The position numbers and the translations under genes were made by a program. A stretch of 64,000 bases of DNA from Phaseolus vulgaris (lineage: Eukaryota; Streptophyta; Magnoliopsida; Fabales; Fabaceae), in NCBI RefSeq assembly GCF_000499845.2, contig NC_023754.2:17217359-17281358 (forward strand), in the 5' to 3' direction. Below the pieces are notes generated by a model, which made no database searches, was not told where the DNA came from, and was given only the letters and a program-made list of their open reading frames with translations. Every line of letters starts with the position of its first letter. The first letter of the stretch is position 1. Positions 56,951-64,000 of this stretch are shown piece by piece.

Positions 56951-57720
56951 ATTTTTATTAAAATTAAAAAAAATTATACAGAAAGTCTAATGCAAGATAC
57001 AATGTAACATCTTTGTCCATAACAGTTTTTATATATAAAAGTTAAGAAAATAGCAGAAAATGGTTTAAGAGAATAGCTAAAAAGAGCTGAACTTAACAAA
57101 ACATATGATTCAACAAACTTGAGAACATTTAGACAAACCCCGAAACCCAGTCCTAAACCACTTCTTTTGCTGTCAAAATGTTCTAAAATTTCCCACAATA
57201 TATGAATGCAACAATCTTTGAGATTTATCCGTAAAAATCCACGTTTAGTTTGAAGAAATTCAAATGTAATCTTTTAAAAAAAAAAAAAAATTTTAATAAA
57301 TATGTTTTCTTTCGATCTTATTCCTTCTTTTGTTTGTTATTGTTACGAGGATTCCTTGTGTAATTAGTTTACTTTGCTTATAATAACGTGATGATTTGGG
57401 AATTAATCTAACCAATAGTTACATGAAATGAACTTAATCGGACTCCAAGAGACATTAAAAAACAGCCACAAATAGAGAAAATAAAACCTAGCACAAGCAT
57501 ATAACATGAGCAGAAGCATAAAGTCAAAAACACAACTCAAAACCCATATAATTTGGATATTAATCTAACTCCAAATCCTACTTGATCCATTAACAGAGTT
57601 ATCAGAATTAATCATCCAACTTGTATAGAAAATTAGAGTAAAAGTAAAATAGCCTCGTTTATTTTACCAGGTAATAACCCCACTATCTGAGGAATAATCT
57701 AACCATTCATCTACCATTAG
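56950..57720. repeat. Inverted pieces of gene flank
   Basis: The region 57000-57240 is the reverse of about 1790-1960, and 57360-57700 resembles 2840-2960 and 41630-41900. The open frame at 56974-57198 (-) is a shadow of that repeat. No gene is seen. Confidence 0.65.
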
Positions 57721-58180
57721 TACTTCTTCTGTCATGCTTTTTCTTTCCTGCATTTGCACACCAATCCAACTGCAAGTGGTAGTTTTTAATTTTATTTTAT
57801 GCGTGTGGGACCGTGGCTGTGCACAATTAGTTCATGCATGTTCACCGTTGTTTTCTCTTCCCAACTTGTGCCAGTTCTACTGCAAACCATTTCGTGACAT
57901 TTTTTATATGCAAAGTGGGGCAACCGATATTGAAGAATTTAAAATGCCATTTTTGCACAAAAGTAGTTATTTTTTTTCAAAAAATAAATAAGTCATACTA
58001 TATAGATACGATTTCATAGTGAAAATGTATCTTAATGATAATTTCAGCTCAGCAAGGAAATCAAATAAAGATAATAAATTTAAAAACAGAAGAAACCTCC
58101 AATTCACAAATCATCCATAACCTAATTTGAGGATATTACGAAAGGAGAGTTAGTTGGATGTGCGAACATGAAAAAGAAGA
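57720..58180. other. Unassigned region
   Basis: It is moderately less AT-rich. Open frames at 57734-57991 and 57834-58019 overlap and show no family resemblance. No repeat partner is noticed within the window. Confidence 0.35.
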
Positions 58181-58184
58181 GTAC

Positions 58185-58267
58185 CTGGTGCAGCGCTTAG
58201 GAATAGAAGGTTACGGGCGAAGTTAAAGGCGGAAATAGCGGCGACGCCGGAAGAGGAGTTGCCGGAG
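58185..58267 (-). pseudogene. Possible orphan exon
   Basis: On the minus strand an 83-bp stretch is bordered by an acceptor-like TTTTCAG and a donor-like CAG|GTACTC. It encodes SGNSSSGVAAISAFNFARNL and LFLSAAPG in one frame without stops. The GC-rich composition stands out locally. I do not recognise the protein and see no partner exons. It may be a captured or relic exon. Confidence 0.35.
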
Positions 58268-58551
58268 CTGAAAACAAGTAATGAAAGTCAGCTTCTTAGT
58301 GAAAATGTATCTATAAATATGACTTCAGAGTAAAAGTCTAAATGGGATTTTAATATAAAATAATATAATTAAAATTTAAATACAACTTTCATTCTATTTT
58401 GAAGTTTATCCATAAGAAACTATTTATCTATTTTCATAAAAAAAAAAAAACTTAAAATGAACATTCAGTAGGGATTGGAGAGAAGTTACTTAACAGTCTT
58501 AAAAAAGTAGAGCACATGGGTCCACGGTTTGTTTTTGTTGAGATTGGTGAG

Positions 58552-59623
58552 GACAGCTTCTTCCTACACCTCCATGACTTCTTCCTACACCCATACTAAA
58601 ATCACATTTACTATTATACCTTTCAATAAAAATATTAGTTTAATCTACTTTAATCTCAATTTTTCTTTATCACCTTCTTTCATTTCACTCGTAAGCGCTG
58701 CTCCCACCCTCTCCTAGCCCCTTCACCTTTCTCCTTCCCTCAAAGTCTCCCACCTTTTTCCTTCACACTTCCATTTCATCTTTGTTAAACCTCTCATTCT
58801 CCATCATTAACCAGTGTCCTCTTCATAGGTTAGTAATTTTAATTTTAAAATGTAATATGGGAAGCATTTGAATTTGGGAAGCATTTGAAAAGCATGTATG
58901 CTCTTCACACCATAGGAACCGGAGTGGATTTTGAATTATATTCCAGATTATGTAATCCGGTAGGTTAAAACTCAAAAGTTTTGGATTACATAATCTGATA
59001 GAGTTTTTGGTTTTCCAGCAATTCTAGATTATGTAATCCGTAAGTCATATTTGAAGTTTTAAAATGACTTATGGATTGCGTAATGCATAAGTCATATTAA
59101 TACAACAAAATGGATTTCGGATTATGTAATCCATAAGGCATATGTGGAGTTTTAAAATCACTTCTGGATTATGTAATCTATAGTTCATTTTGGTACCAGA
59201 TTACACAATCCATAAGTGTTAATTTGGTAGGTTTGGATTCGGTATACCTACGGATTATCTAATCAAAACGTTTTGCTTATGCAACGGATTATGTGATCTG
59301 TTGATCCACCGAATTAACTAATCTGTAAATTACTATTTAAAGTACAAAGCTTATCGGAGAATGAGAATGACAAACTCACCAATAGTGACAATGCCGACAC
59401 CAGGACAATCGTTAACACCTATCAACTACCACCACGCACTACCTGAAGTACCACTTCAAGGACTCTGCACCCCACCACCACACAAAGTGGTGTATTTTTC
59501 ACTCGCAGAAAAAATGTAAAAGAACATTTTTATTTTTATCTTTTTTACTGAAGGATAATTTTGATATTTTAAAATTTTATGGAGGTGTCCGAAGAAATCA
59601 TGGAAGTGCAGGAAGAAACTGTC
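58552..59623. mobile_element. Mutator-type MITE, 1072 bp, 9-bp target duplication
   Basis: The ends read GACAGCTTCTTCCTACACC and, reversed, GACAGTTTCTTCCTGCACT. The exact 9-bp duplication ATTGGTGAG lies at 58543-58551 and 59624-59632. The right-hand interior (58940-59330) has about eight or nine near-palindromes of the GGATTATGTAATCC type, about 45-65 bp apart. A pyrimidine-rich left interior (58680-58800) gives a spurious frame at 58529-58717. No transposase is present. Confidence 0.92.
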
Positions 59624-59684
59624 ATTGGTGAGTAATCTTTACATGTGGGCCACGGATTTTTATTTGAGAGAATATTTGAACGAA

Positions 59685-60228
59685 GACTGCTTCTTCTTCC
59701 TGCACCTCCACTATGTTCTTGAGTTATTTTATAGTGAAAATATTTTATAGAAATATATTTTTGAATCGGAAAGTGTTCTCTGAATTTATAAAATCCAGTT
59801 TTTTTTTAAAAAAAAATACATATTTCAGATTACATAATTTGGAAGTTGATATTAAAATGTAAATAATTTTCATATTATGTAATCTAAAATATATTTAAAA
59901 AAAATATATCTCAGATTACATAGTCCATAAACTATTCTTAAATTCATAAAAGACTTTTAAATTATGTAATCTAAAATGTATTTCAGATTACATATCGGAA
60001 GTTAATCACTTATTAGAAAATACTTTCGAATTGTGTAATCTAGAAACTAATCACAAATCTAAAAAAAGGTTTTCAAGTTACATATGAATCTGAAAAAAGA
60101 CTTCTGAATTATGTAATATAGAATATAATACACTTTAACATTTTTACAAAAATAACATTTTTGGAATATAAAAGTTTATGGAGGTGGGAAAAGAAGGTAT
60201 GGAGGTGCAGGAAGAAGTGTTGCATGAA
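59685..60228. mobile_element. Second Mutator-type MITE in tandem
   Basis: It begins GACTGCTTCTTCTTCCTGC at 59685 and ends with GGAGGTGCAGGAAGAAG near 60217. The interior again has near-palindromes around ATTACATAATC (59825-60120). The right edge is uncertain: TTGAACGAA before the left end and TTGAACAAT at 60229 may be a decayed 9-bp duplication. The frame at 60178-60408 overlaps its end and is unsupported. Confidence 0.75.
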
Positions 60229-60409
60229 TTGAACAATGATTCAGGTCAAGCAAAAGAGAGAAAGAAATGGAGTCTATGTGTGGGTCCCACAGTTTCTATT
60301 GGTGATGAAAAATCTGTTAATGGGCCTTTTATTTTGACATTACTCTTTGCACCTTTAGATTTGTTCCAAATCTTAAGCTTTTATTTTAGGCCTTTCTATT
60401 TGTTGTGAA

Positions 60410-62240
60410 CACCGTGAACTTTTTTGTTGTTATCTCAAATAAACTTTAGATATTCCAATGAACATACGGGTTATATAATATTTAATAAAAATAAGTTGTT
60501 TGGCTATTTTCATGATTGTAAACATTTTGCTCAATATATTTTTATGATAAAAATTAAAAATAAATCACACAAATTATAAAAAAAATATGAAAATATATAA
60601 TTTTAAAAAAAAAATATCAACATAAGTGGACAAATACTTTAACATACATTTTGTTTTTTCATTATTAATAGAAATATGAAGGATCAAGGTTAATCTTTAT
60701 TAGATCCAAATAATTTTTTTAAAATAGTTTAGTTTTGTTTAAAACAGACTTCTTGTTTCTTTTCCAGTATAAAATAAACATTTTAAAAAATCACATTCGT
60801 TTTGCACATGTAATGAAATGTATCATTGTCTTTGGATACATATCGTAAGGTGTTAATATCTTCCTTAGACATAATGGACTCTCGAACTCTAAATTTGTTT
60901 TTCTCATAGTTTTTTGTAATAAACTATGACGACTTGTCTCTGTTTCTTAAAGTTATTTTGTTTGTCAACTTATCGTAACCCCAATTGTGACACAAGTTAA
61001 CTAAACCGTTATTTCAATCTTACTTTCTATAGTCTCACAACGACATGATCTATGAAATTTACTAGTGGAGATGGGTTGAAATGTCTTCCAATCTATCATT
61101 CTTGCTTATTATGTTGCACTTTTGTTGCATTCATCATATTAACAACAATATCATCACATGCATGCTTATTGCTGATAAAAAAAAAAAATCATCACATGCA
61201 TGGTCACAATCTCTTTACGAACTCATGTCGTAGATATTTGAGTGTCATGTACAGTCACCTTCTACATGTTTGTTTCCTTGAAATCAAAGGAAAAATTTGA
61301 GAAAAAGAAAGATGTCCCCCCTCTTTGTTTATGATGAGAGAGAAGAGAGAGAAAAGAATTCTTCACTATAACATGAAATACTAACAACAAACTATCACTT
61401 TCACATTTGGACAATAAAACTCTATTGTTTTAACTCAAAATCTTTATTCTCTCTAAATTTACCAAACACATATATTAGTTCAAATTGTTAATACAAATAT
61501 GTTCAACCTCAAACATGATTTATCCAAATATTGATTTAATGATCTAAAGTGAGACTAAGTTAGGACAAACTTTATTATAGAAATTTCATATTTTCAAACA
61601 TGTATATTCTTTTTCTAAAAAGCTAGAAATAAATTTATTCATTTTGTTTGCTACAAAACATTCTTTACAATGAGTTTATATAAATTACAATGCTATAAAT
61701 TATTTTAAATATTTAATTTAAATGATCTTATAGAACATATAATATTTTTATTAAGAAAACTTTTTTTGGATTTCAAGAAAGTTAAATTCTAATTTTTCTT
61801 AAGTAATAAAATTTTGAAATATGTAACTAAAAAGAATTATTAATATGTTATTTGTTAAAACATAAATCAAACCTAAAGCAAACATTCTTAATTTCTGATT
61901 TTTTTTAAATTTAAAAAATATATGTTGTGACAAACACCTGAAATTAAAAAGAAAATACAAATTTTGGAATTTTTCTGTCCATGTTCCTAGGTAGGACACT
62001 TCCCCCAGAGTGTCAGGCACATGAGTATGTGTTATTGGCCGATAGTTATGCCCAGACAAAACTCAACTGAATCCAATGTTTATTATAATAAATTATTTTT
62101 AATATTTAAATAAATTCTTTTAAAAATCTTCACCATATAACGAATTAGGTTACAAACATAAATATAAAAACATAATTGATTATGTAATTAATAATACATT
62201 TTCTGTTTTTATATTTTGTAAAAAAAATAAAAGATTTGTT
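60410..62240. other. AT-rich DNA, nothing identified except a shared block
   Basis: The segment 61380-61580 matches 10960-11110 and 19180-19310. The frame at 61799-62059 (-) contains THVPDTLGEVSYLGTWTEKF in a less AT-rich patch (61970-62060), which I cannot assign. No other signal is seen. Confidence 0.5.
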
Positions 62241-63300
62241 CATTGTATGAGATTTTACTTCTTTCCTTCTCCACTGCTTATGTTCTATAGAGGAAGTAGT
62301 TCTGCTTTCCAAACGGATCGTGTTCCATACACTTCCAGATCTATTTCACCTTCTTCGTTGGCTCCACAACCATGCTCACTGTTTTCATGTTCGTTAGATC
62401 TATTTTTTTCTATCACCAAAGAATTAACCGCATATGAGATATTTGCATATAAAGTATTGTTTGTTTTAGAGGATGATGCTCCATCACGATTTTCTACGTA
62501 TCGATTTACGCTGTATCAGGATCTGAATTGAAAATAGAAACTGCTTGGTTCTCAGAAATTGGACAGTAGGCACCCAAGGATTGACTCACCAATTACTCCA
62601 ATCCTTCTAGCTCCAAGTCCATGAATTTCTTCTCTACTCCACCTAGAAAGTCTTGGGTGTTGATCCTTAGGTGTGTGGATTTCATCTTTAATCTTTAATC
62701 TCCAATCTTGCTACACCAGCACCAACCTGCTAGTTCTTCCAACAGCACCCAGCAAAGGCTTTGTTCCAAAGGCTCTTAAAAGACTAGGCAGCATACGCAC
62801 TGAGCTAATTGTGCATGCGTCACATCAGCCATTAGATCTATGAACGACTCAGATGGTGGTGTTGTAGGAGAAGACACATACATCAGATCTGTATGAACCG
62901 GATCCACCTATTCAATATCGTTGATGAATTCTATATGTTGCTCGAGAGTTTCACAGATCAAGTTTCCCTAATAACATCTTCCATGAAAGAACAATTTGAC
63001 AGAAGGTAAGAACAAAAGAGAGGAACAGTGTTCACTGTATCGATTGAATTGAAAACATAACTAACCAAAACAACCTATGTAACCAATAACGAACCCTAAC
63101 AACAGTACTTTACATTGATTCATTTGAAAAGAAAAAAAAAGGAACTCTAAAAAAAGTGTTCACAGTGTTATTACCAAGAAAGCCACCTTTGGTCAAAGAG
63201 TTCACCGGGGATCTCATCGGAAAATTGATAGCGGCTGAGATTAACTAAGGGAAGAAAGAGGAAGATCCATATTGGATCCTAGCCAGAGAGATTTGTTGAC
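62240..63300. other. Unassigned, less AT-rich region, possibly a decayed gene
   Basis: Composition is more balanced than in the neighbours. On the minus strand frames such as PSESFIDLMADVTHAQLAQ (about 62800-62860) and RLSRWSREEIHGLGARRIGV (about 62590-62660) look coding-like but are short and in different frames. On the plus strand 62247-62531 is open for 94 codons. I do not recognise any family. The end, 63143-63275, is the repeat also found at 40795-40925. Confidence 0.35.
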
Positions 63301-63476
63301 TTGTTCTAATGACTTTTTTTTGGGAAATCGCATGAAACATGTAAATTCGTTACTTCAGAGATTCAGGTGAGTGGGGACCACCTTTCGGCTCAGGTTCTAA
63401 GAGGTAAGTGATAACTGATCCTCGCCGTTAAATTTATCAATCAAATGTTTAAATTAAATTAGTTATCGGCTCAGAT

Positions 63477-63496
63477 CTCTCTCTCTCTCTCTCTTC
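63477..63496. repeat. (CT)n microsatellite
   Basis: A short run of CT dinucleotides is followed by T/C-rich sequence. Confidence 0.85.
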
Positions 63497-63798
63497 TTCT
63501 TTTTTCTTAATTGAACGAAAAAGAAAAAACATAAAATATGATTGGGTTACACAAACTCCTTAATAGTGTGTTAAAAGTAAAACCTAACTATATAGTGGAT
63601 TGAAAGCGAGAATAGTACACAATAACGAAACCAAGAACTGCATGACATAAAACAAAAAATAATAGTATACTAAATAAAACAAAGCAAATTTTACAAGGAA
63701 GAGGGTATATATATTAATGATTAATTTTGCAGTCGGTTGAGATGAGCTAGTGAACAACAACTTAATGACATAAGAAAACTGGTATACAAACAGTATTA

Positions 63799-64000
63799 CA
63801 TTCTCACTGTATTTCTTCAAGTTCTTGGTCTTGGGCTTCCAAGTCTGTGGTGTGATGAGGCTGTGGAGTCGTGTGTGTCTTGTTGGTATAGAAAGAGTTT
63901 CACATTCTCACTGTATTTCTTCAAGTTCTTGGTCCTGGGCTTCCAAGTCTTTGATGTGATTTGTGTCTTGTTGATCTTTTCGGAGAAAATGAATGATATG
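63799..64000 (-). repeat. 104-bp direct duplication at the window edge
   Basis: The segment 'cattctcactgtatttcttc' to 'gggcttccaagtct' at 63799 recurs at 63903. On the minus strand each copy can read DLEAQDQELEEIQ, an acidic coiled-coil-like peptide, followed by a stop in the right copy. It could be the duplicated 3' end of a gene lying beyond the window. The evidence is thin. Confidence 0.45.

Noticed and set aside
58930..59330. CRISPR-like array suggested by repeated near-palindromes
   Set aside because: The host is a plant, spacing is irregular and spacers are themselves related. The repeats lie inside a transposon with terminal repeats and a 9-bp target duplication.
61970..62060. Peptide THVPDTLGEVSYLGTWTEKF as a conserved gene
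   Set aside because: Only one short open patch without family recognition. It is kept as an unassigned note.

Overview
The window is nuclear DNA from a flowering plant. It is very AT-rich, gene-poor and packed with decayed transposons. The element families and several pseudogene remnants (plastidic ATP/ADP translocase, CYP94 cytochrome P450, EH-domain endocytosis protein) fit a dicot. The overall repeat style suggests a legume, possibly tribe Phaseoleae, but that is an inference from memory and not a measured match. I see no bacterial-type operon, rRNA, tRNA or CRISPR array.

The only open reading frames I regard as likely intact genes are four paralogous copies of a small hydrophobic protein of 139-143 residues: 3002-3427 (-), 17299-17730 (-), 42026-42448 (-) and 55492-55911 (+). 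Each has about four predicted membrane segments, a conserved C-terminal tail ending in ESQV, a TATA-like element about 67 bp upstream of the ATG, and only in-frame indels. Around them lie relics of the same unit: a promoter plus start codon with the body deleted (23560-23640), a 3' end only (56180-56287), a spare promoter (42590-42665) and tandem copies of the 3' flank (55915-56950). The window therefore looks like a small local gene-family cluster that spread by segmental duplication, both direct and inverted, and was then bombarded by mobile elements.

Layout. 1-6240: duplicated flank, gene copy 1 and AT-rich upstream DNA. 6241-10308: a 5'-truncated L1-type LINE (-) with a tandem-repeat 3' region. 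10310-17298: AT-rich duplicated DNA, an old Gypsy LTR relic, a long inverted repeat and a scrap of ATP/ADP translocase. 17299-19320: gene copy 2 and flank. 19329-22262: a Copia fragment abutting a CYP94 pseudogene that is split by a CACTA-like element. 23560-28560: an inverted copy of the left flank, containing an EH-domain exon relic and a compact, internally deleted Copia element. 28618-30006: an ATP/ADP translocase pseudogene interrupted by a 495-bp hAT-type MITE. 30356-36800: a minisatellite, two LINE tails and a TRIM element. 37690-41330: a Mutator-type MITE, AT satellites and hairpins. 41340-54830: a second copy of the 2680-6250 block, split by a 9.1-kb Gypsy element that itself carries a nested solo LTR. 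55400-57470: gene copy 4 and its repeated 3' flank. 58552-60230: two further Mutator-type MITEs full of near-palindromes. 60230-64000: mostly unassigned DNA.

The most useful results are boundaries and target-site duplications readable directly from sequence (Gypsy CTCTT, solo LTR TTATC, hAT TGTATAAG, Mutator-type ATTGGTGAG and CATTAACAA), two insertion sites checkable against other copies in this window, and a clustered, unrecognised membrane-protein family that has stayed open while nearly everything around it has decayed.
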